From Ostrinia nubilalis (taxonomy: Eukaryota > Arthropoda > Insecta > Lepidoptera > Crambidae), in assembly GCF_963855985.1 (NCBI RefSeq), contig NC_087111.1, positions 8,561,001-8,625,000 of the forward strand: a stretch of DNA of 64,000 nucleotides, read 5' to 3'. Position numbers and translations under genes: made by a program. The notes under the pieces are model-generated. The model saw only the letters and a list, made by a program, of their open reading frames with translations. It was not told the origin of the DNA and made no database searches. Each line of letters opens with the position of its first letter. Within the stretch, counting starts at the first letter, position 1. Shown here one piece after another: positions 1-10,849 of the stretch.

Positions 1-421
1 AATGTAGAGTCAATTTACATTATTTTCTATTTCTTCTAGTTACTCTTACTCACTTAATAGAAAATTTACTAATACTGTTTGAAATTCAATTAAAAAACAA
101 TAACATTTAGATTCACAATCAATAAAAGGTGTTTAAACGGCGTACACTGATAAACAATCACGTTTTGTGAAACGAAAAAGCTGTTACAGCAAATAAAAGT
201 AATATCAGGTTACAGTACAATGACTCAGAAACCTACTTAAAAATTTCGCCATGTAGGTACTACGTAAGTAAATACATATAGAAATTAGAACGTTAAGTTG
301 CCTTATGACTTAAAAGTAATTATAAAAATAAAATAATTTGATTAAAAATAAATATAATAAAGCCCATGACATTGGCCCCTTAAATAACTTAAAAAAACTA
401 GAACACGCGACAAACACTCAC

Positions 422-720
422 CGAAATTAAAAACGTTTCACCTCCTTTTACTTTTTGCAGCTATCGGTCACTGGCACAAAATAAAAAGCAGGTCCATTAA
501 CAAATTTAAAAAACTTTTCACTGAACAAACTTTTTCAAATTTTGAAAAAAGGTCCTAAACTTCAAAAAAGGGCGCGCGTTTTGAAAGACGTTCGAAAGTA
601 GAATGCGTTTTAGAACGTCAAGTTCGCGCCGCGGTCAAATCTCTACTGAAGCGATTGGCCGTTTGATCGCTCTCTCTTGTGGTGGCGAAGAGCTAAGAAC
701 CTTGAGAACGGGCAAATGAG
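422..720 (-). promoter_or_regulatory. possible promoter and non-coding first exon, leftward gene
   Basis: This is a GC-richer island in AT-rich DNA. On the minus strand a TCAGTG initiator-like motif (519-524) is followed about 100 nt later by a good splice donor, GTGAGTG, with the exon ending at 422. The short exon has only a tiny upstream frame, so it would be a 5' UTR exon of a gene running off the left edge. This is inferred from motifs only; no coding exon is visible. Confidence 0.25.
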
Positions 721-1519
721 CTTTTATTTAGATTGCTACAGGTATTATGCTTTAACTGTTCATCAAACAATGGCTTGGCAATCATTGGCAGCATCTTAGA
801 TCAACAAGTGCTTGCGTGCAAACAATTATCGCGGAAAATGTTATATTTGCTTAATGAATTACCTTTTGCGGTGTGTTTTGCAATTACGACTAATAATAAC
901 CATTACATATTGCATCTGTAGTTGCAACTTGAATTTAAAGATAATACTTAACAAACAAGACTTAAAAAAAGACGACATGAATAAATTATTCGTAAAAACT
1001 TCTAGCGCATTCGAAATTGGTTTTCCTTTAGCTGTAACGGCCTAGGCTGTGTTTCATACAAATGTCATATTATTTTTATTCAGTTACATATTCACAATTA
1101 ATTTGTATGGATTACCATCATGGCGCCGAAAACGTTCTTCATTTCCAAGTTTTCCAACAAACATGGACGTTGACTTTTCGAATTTATGTTTACAAAAGTG
1201 TATAATTTATCGTTCTTAAGTTAACATTTTAGACAATCTTAGGAGTCAATTCATTACAAAAGTTCGACGATCGACGGGGATGGAACAGCGACTCTCGTGT
1301 AGGCAGTTCGACACCGACACTGATGGGCTATTAACGCCTGATTAATTATGAATTTATTAATTTATTTTTATTATAGAAACAAACAGCCTTATTTTAATAC
1401 ATGTAACTCAAAACTAAATGAATACATTGGCCTTAAAGTTTTTCTGGCTTGCACTAATGGTGGTAGGATTTTTCTGTGCCTCTACCTTTTTAAATCTTAT
1501 TTATCATGTTCATTGACAA

Positions 1520-1645
1520 AGGTGACTGAGTTTCTTCCGCCACTTCTTCTCAGCACCAACCCGTATGTTGTCCCAAAGTGGTGGTAGGGCAAGCTATATT
1601 TGGGACGTGTATAAGTGCCCTGGAAAGGGCCTATGTACTGAAATA
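1520..1645 (+). repeat. LINE 3' end fragment (CR1/Daphne-like family)
   Basis: This block is shared with 24080-24243 and 50290-50412. All three contain a CTTCTCAGCACCA start, a TGTTGTCCC(a/g)AAGTG core and a CTATGTACTGAA end. The two other copies end in a TTTGAATTTGAA-type tail, as expected for a 3' UTR of a non-LTR element. The family name is inferred. Confidence 0.5.
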
Positions 1646-2092
1646 CTGAATTACCTAGGCCTATTTCATTTAATTTCATTGAGTCATATCTATTAGAATG
1701 CTCAGTCTATGCCGTATGGCAGTGACGTCACGAATGAGACCCCTTTCTCTAGTACAGTTTTGGAACGCGACCGCCCCGCCATAACATCCATTGTTTATTA
1801 TTCGATAATACACGATGATAATTCGTCTGGCTGTATAATTTGAACGCAGGTTGATTTAGGCATTATGACTTGATGCCTTTGCTAGGTGCCTTGAAGAAAA
1901 ATGATTTGGCGGGAAAACTTTTTTGAGACCAAGATAATTTAAGTTCTGTGGTCAAGATAAGATCTCAAGGCACAGCTAAAAACATATTATATCCCTAAAA
2001 CCCAGTTAGTTTTATTTAATTTTATTTAAGTAAGTATTTATAATTATGTAGATTAAATAAAAAAGTGACGTCATAATTGTCTTTGCTATCTA

Positions 2093-2210
2093 AGGCTGGG
2101 TTGCAACATCTTATTTTAACTTTGACAAACCTCAAAATCTGTCAAACTCCATACAAAAACACCGGTTATCGTTATAGTTATTGTTAAAGTTAAATGGTGC
2201 AACTCAGCCT
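2093..2210. mobile_element. MITE, GGCTGAGTTGCA family, copy 1
   Basis: A short palindromic element with inverted ends of the form AGGCTGrGTTGCAaC / GTGCAACTCAGCCT and a core ATCTGTCAAACTCCATAC. It interrupts an older repeat (TGACGTCA block to TCAATTGAC) that also occurs at 48650-48750 and 50105-50200. At least eight copies of this family lie in the window, most next to TA, suggesting a Tc1/mariner-type origin. Confidence 0.75.
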
Positions 2211-2604
2211 AAATGTGTAGGAGAGCCGCGTTTTGGCAACTTTTAAAAAAGTAAGTCAATTGACTAGTGTGTCTATAGGTACATATTATACGAGAGTCAC
2301 AACCTCTGCACATTCTAGATAAACTTAAACTTACTTAATTTACTAGTAATTATGTATTATGAATTTCATTTGGATTTTAAATTATACCCTTGAACTATTA
2401 TTTACAGTAGGCTTAGTACCTAATGTCAAGTTTAATAAGTTGTTACTTTAGACAGTGATAGATTGACATGTCAATGATTTTTAGAATTGAACAAACAAAA
2501 GAAATAATAGGTAATATTTATTGAATAAATAGGGTGAAAACCCAAAATTTGAAAGAAACTTAGTTATAAAGCAAAAACAAAGGTCTAAACTGGAGATACG
2601 AGTA

Positions 2605-3693
2605 TATGGGTCATTCCACAAAAATATGTCAACTCTTAGTCAGCGCCACATTTCACATGGAATATTTGTTAATATTTTATTCCAAAATTTTTAAATAACA
2701 GCTCGCAATGTGTTATATTCATCACCCATTTATAATTTCCAAAACTGTTTTTAAAATATCTTAAATTCCTTTTAAATGACCCAAAACGTCATTCCCTAGG
2801 CAGGTCCGTACTCCAAAAGTTTGTATTTTGGAACCCATATTTATAGAAACATCAACTTGATCCTTTGTTTTAATTAACGAATAATCTATTTAAACGTACA
2901 TTAAACCAAATTCTATTAATATTTTGCGGTTTCAATAAACAATTAATTGATTTTATTAAGTTGAAAAAGTGTCTACAGCTTTTAGCGTCATTCCCTCGCC
3001 ACGCACTGATTTTATAATTTTGCGCTTTAATATGTATTTAGAGCGAATGACATTTAGTTGAGTTTAAAGTACGATACGAAGTTATCCTCAGACCATATTG
3101 GGTTTGCGGCAGCCGTTTTTTGAATAAGTGCAAACGTGCCAGTTGTTGTGGAAACATGTGTTGATCCAGTCACTTCGTCAGTCCCTAGTTGAGTAGCTTT
3201 ATTGATTACAATAGGAAATTGTATATAATTTAATAGTATTTACGTGTGGATTTTCGGCTATTTTCAGCACATTGTATTAAGCATCTTATAATATAATGTT
3301 AATCTGCATTTGTGTTAAGTTTTACTCCAAATCGTCAGTCCCTAGACCGTCAGGCCCTAGCTTTAAATGGCACAAGGGACTAAGTTAGTAGTTAGGGAAT
3401 GACGTTTTTTATACAGCGATAATAACAAAACAACTACATTAAGTATATTAACTTATCTATAAATGTTAAGGTTAAAGTTTTATACTTTATTAAAAGTCAT
3501 ATAAGAGTAGTGTAGTATGAAAAAATTGAAAAATTATAATTTATCCTAAAATAAAGCATAAAGTGACTGGCCCTTTTAGACATAATTAATAAATAAACTA
3601 TAATTTACACTAATAAAGTATTCAAAAGCATCTTAAAAAAGTTTAGGACAAAATGACGTCGAAATTATACAGATTTTTATGGAATGACCCATA
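2605..3693. mobile_element. 1.09 kb non-coding TIR element, TATGGGTCATTCCA ends
   Basis: The ends are inverted repeats TATGGGTCATTCCA(c/t)AAAAAT, with TA flanking each side (2603-2604 and 3694-3695). No transposase frame exists. Inside, a motif related to CGTCATTCCCTAG recurs in both orientations near 2787, 2985, 3175, 3333, 3346 and 3397. The superfamily is not recognised; a TA target would fit Tc1/mariner-like elements. Confidence 0.7.
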
Positions 3694-3838
3694 TAGGTAC
3701 AGTGTGTCCGGGCATGTAGTGATCAAACTTTAAGGGCAATGGACAATTTTATCGATGAAAATACTTCAAATTTGGGGCTTATTGACCCATTTCTCGCAAA
3801 ATTACAAGGATTTAAGTTTTTAAAAGTCGCAAGGCACA

Positions 3839-3990
3839 ACTTCATCATTATCAACGTAACGCATTTCCAGCCACAGGACGTCCACTGCTGAACACAGGCC
3901 TCCCCCAATGACTTCCACATCGCACGGTTGGTAGCGGCCTGCATCCAGCGCCTTCCTGCCTTTATCAGGTCGTCGGTCCACCTTGTCCCA
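3839..3990 (-). mobile_element. RTE-type LINE 3' end, ATG-tail subfamily
   Basis: On the minus strand this encodes the last part of an RTE-clade reverse transcriptase protein (the ..WTDD.IK.AGRRWMQAATNR.. block, then the end near EACVQQW). It is a 5'-truncated, dead copy. Many sister copies lie in the window. Confidence 0.75.
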
Positions 3991-4252
3991 CATCCCATGC
4001 ATAACTTAATACTTTAAAATTATTGACTTTTGGTGTCAAGCAGTCAATAGTCAATAGTGACATGAAAGTATGAGTCAGCACCAACAATTCTTCACATAAC
4101 TGCATACCATCTTCATACCGAAGTGTAAACTACCAAAGATCGGGTCAGCGTTATGTAATTATTTTTCGCAATGGCCGCCCATGCTTCCGCAAGTCTCTTG
4201 ACATGATTGTCTATGCTTTAGCTTTATGGTATGCGATATTTGAGATTCTATA

Positions 4253-4440
4253 TCCTACTAATATTATAAATGCGAAAGTTTGGATGTCTGGATGTTTGTT
4301 ACTCTTTCACGCAAAAACTACTGAACGGATTTTGATGAAACTTTACAGTATTATTGTTTATAACATAATAATATAGGCTATAATTTATGACGATCTGTGA
4401 CAAACTAAATTTGACGTGGGTGAAGCCGCGCAGGCAAGTA
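4253..4440 (+). mobile_element. Helitron, Lep1-like, degenerate 3' end
   Basis: The 5' end is A|TCCTACTAATATTATAAATG, the usual start of small lepidopteran Helitrons. The body matches copies at 13962-14168 and 55230-55432. The 3' hairpin region GGGTGAAGCCGCG is present but the final CTAG is lost. It is non-autonomous with no Rep/helicase frame. Confidence 0.75.
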
Positions 4441-4479
4441 AGTTAACTCTTTGGAGTATAAAATTTTAGTTTTCATTTT

Positions 4480-4740
4480 CAGGATAGGACACTTCTGTTT
4501 TGCACATTAGTTGTGGCAGGTATAGTATAACGTCGCCCCCCGTCCTGGGGGGCTTGTAGGGCCCGCCGTGCAGGCGGGCAATCGCCGGGAGGGGTTAGTA
4601 GAGAAGGCTTTGTCCGGAAACTCACAGTTTCCTCCCACTTATGGCGAGTGACGGGGCACCGGGGTCTTTTTAGTGGGTATGCCTCGTCCTTCTGACTTGG
4701 TGAGCTCCACATAACCTACCCTGTCCCCGCAGGATAGGTA
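4480..4740. repeat. GC-rich block, probable LINE or SINE piece
   Basis: A roughly 260 bp GC-rich block bounded by short AGGATAGG repeats (4482 and 4732). It is open on the minus strand for 77 codons with no recognisable domain. Base composition is unlike its surroundings, so it is probably the end of an inserted element. Family not recognised. Confidence 0.3.
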
Positions 4741-4911
4741 TGGTATTCAATGCATTTTTCCCCTTTAAAAAAGAGATATAGTAATACAAAGTATCTACTT
4801 TTCTATCCTACAAGCAAAAGTTTAATTATAAATCCATCGATACGAAGTAGTAACAAACATTCAATAAACATTCAATGAATAAACTCTCGCGTGTAATAAG
4901 TATATTGGCAA

Positions 4912-5157
4912 TCCCAACTATATTAATATTATAAATGCGAAAGTAACTCTGTCTGTCTGTCTGTCTGTCTGTCTGTTACGCTTTCCCGCTTAAACCTCGC
5001 AACCGATTTTGATGAAATTTGGCATAGAGATAGTTTGAGTCCCGGGAAAGAACATAGGATAGTTTTTATCCCGGTTTTTGAAACAGGGACGCGCGCGATA
5101 AAGTTTTTCTGTGACAGACAAAATTCCACGCGGGCGAAGCCGCGGGCGGAAAGCTAG
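4912..5157 (+). mobile_element. Helitron, Lep1-like, canonical ends
   Basis: It starts A|TCCCAACTATATTAATATT and ends GCGGGCGGAAAGCTAG|T, the exact Helitron pattern (between A and T, TC start, CTAG end, GC-rich subterminal hairpin). It contains a TGTC microsatellite (4950-4975). The body is almost identical to the inverted copy at 48290-48521, so amplification is recent. Non-autonomous. Confidence 0.88.
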
Positions 5158-5214
5158 TGTACTAAATATGGCATTTCAATGCATTGACACTAACTACAAC
5201 GTGGCCCGTGGTAC

Positions 5215-6910
5215 CGCCACGGCGCACTATGGAGCGAAATTGCGATTTATGGACATAGCGATTTTTTTCACAATTTCTATTTGAAAAAAATACCTATCGA
5301 TAGGTTACGTTATTCTGATGAATAAATGCTGCACAAGTTTTTCTCTAAAACCAATAGTTTGACTGGAAAAAAATATTTTCCATTTTCGTTGTATGGAATG
5401 AAACATAAAGTGGTCGATTTCGACTAAGCCTTGACAGATCTTGCTTTGAAACTACTTGAGCCTTGTTCTATGGCTTGTTGACTGTAATCCTACGCTATCA
5501 GCGCGCATCCAAAGATGCCCGTTCACAAGTTATGAGGTTCTGAAAAATTAAAAAAAAGTAAGTAAAAGTGACTTTTTTTTGGAATATCTTTAAAGATTTA
5601 ATAAAAATATAAAGATTTTATACGTTAATAATGTAAATTAACCTTAAATTACTGCTAAAAACACATTTTAATAAACTTAAAAGGAATTAAATCAACGATT
5701 TTTTTTTCACAATTTCTGTTTAAATAAAATACCTATCGATAGGGTATGTTATTCTGATGAATAAATATTACGAACGTTTTTCTCTAAAACCAATAGTTTG
5801 GCTGGAAAAAAATATTTTCCATTTTCGTTGTATGGAATGAAACATAAAGTGGTCGATTTCGACTAAGCCTTAACCGATTTTGCTTTGAAACTACTTGAGC
5901 CTTGTTCTATGTCTTGTTGACTATAATCCTGCACTAACAGCGCGCACCCAAAGTTGCCCGTTCAGAAGTTATGAGGTTCCAAAAAATGAAAATTAAAGTA
6001 AGTAAAAGTATCTTTTTTTGGGTACAAATCTTTAAAGATTCAATTAAAACATGAAAATTATATACTTTAGTAATGTAATTAACCTTTCTCTTGTCGTCTT
6101 ATCTAAAGAAAAGTAAATTTTACTTACTTTACTTTTCATTTTTCGGAACCTCATAACTTCTGAACGGGCAACTTTGTGCGCGCGTTGTTAGTCTAGGATT
6201 ATAGTCAACAAGCCATAGAACAAGGCTCAAGTAGTTTCAAAGCAAAATCTGTCAAGGCTTAGTCGAAATCGACCACTTTATGTTTCATTCCATACAACGA
6301 AAATGGAAAATATTTTTTTCCAGCCAAACTATTGGTTTTAGAGAAAAACGTTCGTAATATTTATTCATCAGAATAACATACCCTATCGATAGGTATTTTA
6401 TTTAAACAGAAATTGTGAAAAAAAAATCGCTGATTTAATTCCTTTTAAGTTTATTAAAATGTGTTTTTAGCAGTAATTTAAGGTTAATTTACATTATTAA
6501 CGTATAAAATCTTTATATTTTTGTTAAATCTTTAAAGATATTCCAAAAAAAAGTCACTTTTACTTACTTTTTTTTAATTTTTCAGAACCTCATAACTTGT
6601 GAACGGGCAACTTTGGATGCGCGCTGATAGCGTAGGATTACAGTCAACAAGCCATAGAACAAGGCTCAAGTAGTTTCAAAGCAAGATCTGTCAAGGCTTA
6701 GTCGAAATCGACCACTTTATGTTTCATTCCATACAACGAAAATGGAAAATATTTTTTTCCAGTCAAACTATTGGTTTTAGAGAAAAACTTGTGCAGCATT
6801 TATTCATCAGAATAACGTAACCAATCGATAGGTATTTTTTTCAAATAGAAATTGTGAAAAAAATCGCTATGTCCATAAATCCCAATTTCGCTCCATAGTG
6901 CGGCGCGGCG
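5215..6910. mobile_element. 1.7 kb foldback/palindromic element with duplicated arms
   Basis: The left part (5215-6050) and right part (6075-6910) are near-perfect reverse complements about a centre near 6062. The outer ends read GCACTATGGAGCGAAATT inward. Each arm holds two copies of a roughly 440 bp unit (CCTATCGATAGG at its start, GGAAAAAAATATTTTCCATT inside, an AACCTCATAACTT block at its end). No coding frame. A GCATTTCAA nonamer occurs at 5171-5179 and 6917-6925, which could be a 9 bp target duplication as in Mutator-like elements, though the left end then has about 35 unmatched bases. Confidence 0.75.
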
Positions 6911-7057
6911 CCGATAGCATTTCAAGATATAAAATGAATTCCCTAATTGTTACTTTAGTAACAATCTTCTATCAATAATACCAACTACGAGTAGATATCG
7001 GTTCAGCCAATGATATTATAGAATATCATTGTTTTTATATAATATATCATTGGGTTC

Positions 7058-7286
7058 AGCGCAAAAAATACGTCCCGCGAAATTACAGCGCACTTGAGAA
7101 GTGAGTTCTTATTTAATTAACGCCAACTCACAGTTAGCGGGATGTAACTATGATGTATGTACAATGGGAGTTTTAAAGACCATGAAATATTAAATTGAAT
7201 CGAAGTCAGATGAAAAAAGAGATTATACCTACGATAAAATAATTCACTTCTCAAGTGCGGTCTTCCCGAGACGTAATTTTTGCGCT
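7058..7286. mobile_element. MITE with about 47 bp imperfect TIRs
   Basis: The ends AGCGCAAAAA(a/t)TACGTC are inverted at both sides and continue to GCACTTGAGAAGTGA. The loop is about 130 bp and non-coding. No clear target duplication was found. Confidence 0.65.
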
Positions 7287-7729
7287 ATCTAGTTGATAGT
7301 TATTGTTGATCGAAGGATACAATGTAAAGTATGACAATGTCATGATTTTACTCATTCTTATTAACAGTTCATTTGTATACAATTTTCCATCATTATCCAA
7401 CTATTACTTACTACTTTTATAATTGTATCAATTACGCACATTTTGTAAGTCATGACAGATGACTTTAATTATTCAATTACATGCAAATTCCATACAAATG
7501 TTGTTTTCTTGGGATTATTTTGTAGCAAAAGGCCAAAGTTAACCATCATTACGACCTACATACACATTACACTTCCATTAAATCTTCTATTGTGTGGTGT
7601 TTTTTTACGAGATGAACGCGACTCTACTATAAATTTTCTATGGAAAAATTTAAGTAATCATGATAGAGATAAAATAAAAATGTCTCAACTAGGAGATGAA
7701 GATTTTCATACGGAAAAAAATGGCAAAAA

Positions 7730-7847
7730 GCCAACAACACGCGGTGTTCCCAGGCGGTCACCCATCCAAGTACTGACCGCGCCCGATGTTGCTTAACTTC
7801 GGTGATCGGACGAGAACCGGTGTTTTCAACATGGTATGGACGTTGGC
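7730..7847 (-). rRNA. 5S ribosomal RNA
   Basis: The minus strand reads as a full-length insect 5S rRNA: it begins GCCAACGTCCATACC, contains the internal control region with AGTTAAGCAACATCGGGC, and ends GTGTTGTTGGC, 118 nt in all. The two ends pair with each other. A T-run follows directly (GGCTTTTTGCC on the minus strand), a normal RNA polymerase III terminator. I see about one difference from the remembered insect consensus, so it may be functional. It is a single dispersed gene, not part of an array here. Confidence 0.93.
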
Positions 7848-8703
7848 GATGGATATGACATAATTTATCATAGCTTTCGGGTATTCACCACAATTACATA
7901 GGAATTAATCAAATAATAATAAATTAGGCCACTGATTTAATAAATTCCCTAGTGATTAGTACATACAAAGTTAAATATCGAATTAAAAAAATTTGGTACT
8001 TATGACTACAGAATTAGTGCTGCCATCTATGAACAAACTCTTAAGTCGAAACAGCGCCATCTAGCATACAACACATATAGCGTAAACTCACAACACAATT
8101 AGCCTGCTTGTGCAAGAATCAGTTGCAGGTTTCAAGTTTCATACATTTTAGTTTGCAATATCAACGACAGATGGCAGTCAACCATATTTACTCAATAATT
8201 AATAGGGCTCTATGAAATATTCAATTTATTTTTTAAAAGGATTCCTCTATTAAATTAATTAACTCTTGGACATAAAATAAATTTAATATTTAATCAGTTA
8301 GGTAAGTCAACTAGATTTAATCAGCTAAATTGCGTTTGAAAGGTGTCTCTACATTTTTTTTTTACTAGGCTCCGTGTGTGGTTTGCATACAGAGAGTCAA
8401 GTACAATTAACTATTAATAAGTTGTTTTCGTTTTGTTTTAATGATTTAAAGAAGAAGATAGATGATAATAGTACGCTCTCGTTGAGTTAGTTAAATTGTG
8501 ACGTAGCATTTTGCTGGAGCTCACGCAACTCCTTGAAAGATCTTGAAGTGATGTTAATAAAGCTAGGTATTACAAAATATTTTAAAACATAACTGCTAAA
8601 GAGGATACTTCATTCTCTCCCACCAAGAAATCCACCAGTCTCTACATTATTTTTAAGTTGTTATAACTAGTATGTTAATTATTTAATTTTTAGCATCTCA
8701 AAC

Positions 8704-8853
8704 TAATTTGAAAATTATAAATAACTTGACAAAATCGAACTGCCTAAGGCGGGAATTGAACCCACGACCTTCCGCTTGCCGGGCGACTATTCTTCCAACT
8801 TAGCTACTTAGACACTGGCACATTTTTTCAAGTTATTTATAATTTTCAAATTA
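8704..8853 (-). mobile_element. tRNA-like unit inside 26 bp perfect terminal inverted repeats
   Basis: The outer ends (8704-8729 and 8828-8853) are perfect inverted repeats beginning TAATTTGAAAATTATAAATA. Between them, on the minus strand (about 8742-8815), lies a tRNA-like sequence with a cloverleaf-compatible acceptor (GTCTAAG / CTTAGGC), D arm, a loop with GGC at the anticodon position, and a T arm GTGGGTTCAATTCCCGC. The whole is a compact Pol III-promoter-bearing MITE or SINE. A sister lies at 61316-61432. Confidence 0.65.
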
Positions 8854-8985
8854 CCTAGTATGTTACAAGACAACTAACATACTATTGTCTCTCTCTCAGA
8901 GGATGAAGGAAGAAGATAAAAATGCATATTATTTTTATTCTTAATGAATAAGTAGTTAGATTTAGGTTGTTTTTATCAATCAAAA

Positions 8986-9010
8986 TCAAAATCAAAATCA
9001 AAATTATCTT
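8986..9010. repeat. short tandem repeat (ATCAAA)n
   Basis: Four to five ATCAAA units run directly into TTATCTTTATTTG, a pattern typical of the 3' tail of a lepidopteran non-LTR element; the downstream block to about 9110 is probably the rest of that minus-strand LINE. Confidence 0.55.
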
Positions 9011-9405
9011 TATTTGTTTAGACTAATTAAATTAGAACTTGCAAATCCTCAAATGCTCTTAGGAGCCTATATTTGTCTCATTCTTTTTTTTGCCCTACCA
9101 ACGCTTCACTTACTTAGTACCTACACTTGTTTTTCACCTTAGAGTCACCTGTTGTTTACCAGGAAAAACACACAACTACCTACCTTTTCAATAATAAGCT
9201 AATTAGTGTTGATTAAGAGCAATAAAAACGAGAGCAAAGTCGAATATACCAAGAGTCACGTATTCATACAAGAACACGTAATTTTGATTGGAATTTAATT
9301 AGATTTTAATGACAACCAAAGTTATTCAACATTAAGTAATAATGGCCAAATTGACAGAAGGATGGGATCTTCAAAATCGATATAATATGATGGAACTATC
9401 TAGAT

Positions 9406-9574
9406 CAGTGGTTCCCAAAGTTGTCTGGGCTACGACTCATCTAATACAAGTTCCCTAACTCGGGACCCACTTATAGAAAATTTTGCCCGCTGCCCAGCAG
9501 TTGGATGGGTAGGGTGGTGTGTCGTTCTACAGGCAGGGCTCACTCAATGTTCATCCATATTTTGGGAAACCCTG
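9406..9574. mobile_element. hAT MITE, CAGTGGTTCCCAAAG family, copy 1
   Basis: Inverted ends CAGTGGTTCCCAAAG / TTTTGGGAAACCCTG are flanked by 8 bp duplications ATCTAGAT (9398-9405) and ATCTTGAT (9575-9582). The body matches the copy at 43841-44020. Non-coding. Confidence 0.85.
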
Positions 9575-9649
9575 ATCTTGATAGATATGGGTAGAGAGAG
9601 ATTATTTTAATCGGGGGTCTTGGATTCAGTTATTAGGTTGGACACACAA

Positions 9650-9790
9650 AATCTTTTTTTTAATTTACAACGAGAAAGCTTTTGGCCTGCATCTCATCCG
9701 AAGAATACGAGTAAGCTCTACCGTCAAAGTGTGCAGATATTTTTGTCCCCTCTGGAAATCGAACTCGGCATCTCTGTGCCTGAGACAGGC
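9650..9790. repeat. SINE-like fragment (ACGAGgAAGCTyTTGGCCTG family)
   Basis: It has a T-run, then ACAACGAGAAAGCTTTTGGC and a block that continues to the CCTGAGACAGG region. Related blocks lie at 15133-15215 (inverted) and 31020-31098. Probably a tRNA-derived SINE; the exact family is not recognised. Confidence 0.45.
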
Positions 9791-10251
9791 CTAAAAATAG
9801 ATTATAAATAGGATTTTTTTTATGTGACAGGAGGCAAACGAGCAGACGGAACGGTTTGTATAATAGGTCTGCTGGCTAAAATAAAAATCGGCCTAATGGG
9901 AGTCTATTCACATACGAAGGGTTTAGTACCCGGAGCCCTTTATTTTAATTTTGGTATAACCACAGAATAATAATAAGTACTGTATACTGTATAACGTTTA
10001 TTATTTCAATTTTTTATGGCGATTATAGAAACATTCTATGAAAATTTCAGCTCCATATCTATTGTAGACGCTTAAGATATGCCTATGATAGATCATATTA
10101 TTAATCAGACAATCGGGCTAGAGACAGCCTTCCGGTGGTCAACCCTTTAAATATGAATCCCTAAAATGGAAATGAGCTAGCTCTACTCTAACTTACTCTC
10201 GTTCTCTACCTAGATAGGAAAGCAAATTGATCCAACCGCATGCTAAAAGGC

Positions 10252-10525
10252 CAGTGGCGGCGTAGCATGGGCTGGCACCCGGGGCGATCACCCCCCCTCC
10301 CCCCCCCCCCCCTCCGTCACAAGTCCTAAGGCACCCCTTGGTACCCCCCAGGATTTTGGGGTTACCTACCGATTCCAAGATTGAAAGACAATCGTCCCCC
10401 CCCCGTATCGCAGATTTGCCATGCAAATATGCCAGTGAGTACTAATCTGCGCGACTTGTGTCACCCCCTGATGCTTGGCACCCGGGGCGGACCGCCCCCA
10501 CCGCCCCCCCCTTACGCCGCTACTG
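10252..10525. mobile_element. hAT MITE with perfect 8 bp target duplication
   Basis: TIRs CAGTGGCGGCGTA and TACGCCGCTACTG bound a 274 bp non-coding element. TAAAAGGC is repeated exactly at 10244-10251 and 10526-10533. The interior is rich in C runs with two GGCACCCGGGGCG blocks in direct orientation (10274 and 10476). The perfect target duplication indicates an intact, fairly recent insertion. Confidence 0.92.
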
Positions 10526-10639
10526 TAAAAGGCCCATCTTCCAACTCAAGGCAGTTGGAAAACACGCAAAAGAAAATGTTAGATTCGATTGGCAATTTTA
10601 TTAATTGACTGCATGACCTTTAACCATTACGCGGTAAGA

Positions 10640-10849
10640 CAATGCAATAAGGTCGAAATTCCTTCGGCATAACCCGAAGGCAAGACAAGAAGGCTGCGTT
10701 CGCGCAAGTTCAGTGTTATTTGAACGCGCTGAGCACGAGCTCGCGCATTTTGTAATTTTGGCGCGAATTTTGATTGTGTTGTGTTTAGTGAAGTGCGTTT
10801 GTGTGTGGTTTGATGCTTGTGAGTTTTAGAGGCTGAGTTTTAAAATCAA
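10640..10849 (+). promoter_or_regulatory. possible promoter and non-coding first exon
   Basis: A GC-rich island with an arthropod-type initiator TCAGT (10710-10714). About 138 nt downstream, AAAATCAA is followed by a strong splice donor GTAAGTC (10850). No ATG frame of length is present, so this fits a 5' UTR exon. The next compatible acceptor I can place is that of the ABCH coding exon at 61531, but the exon could belong to another transcript. Confidence 0.35.

Noticed and set aside
4950..4976. TGTC microsatellite as a separate feature
   Set aside because: It is a normal internal part of this Helitron family and recurs in the copies at 40806 and 48290.
7452..7796. 114-codon frame on the + strand
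   Set aside because: Its 3' third is antisense to the 5S rRNA gene; the rest shows no domain.
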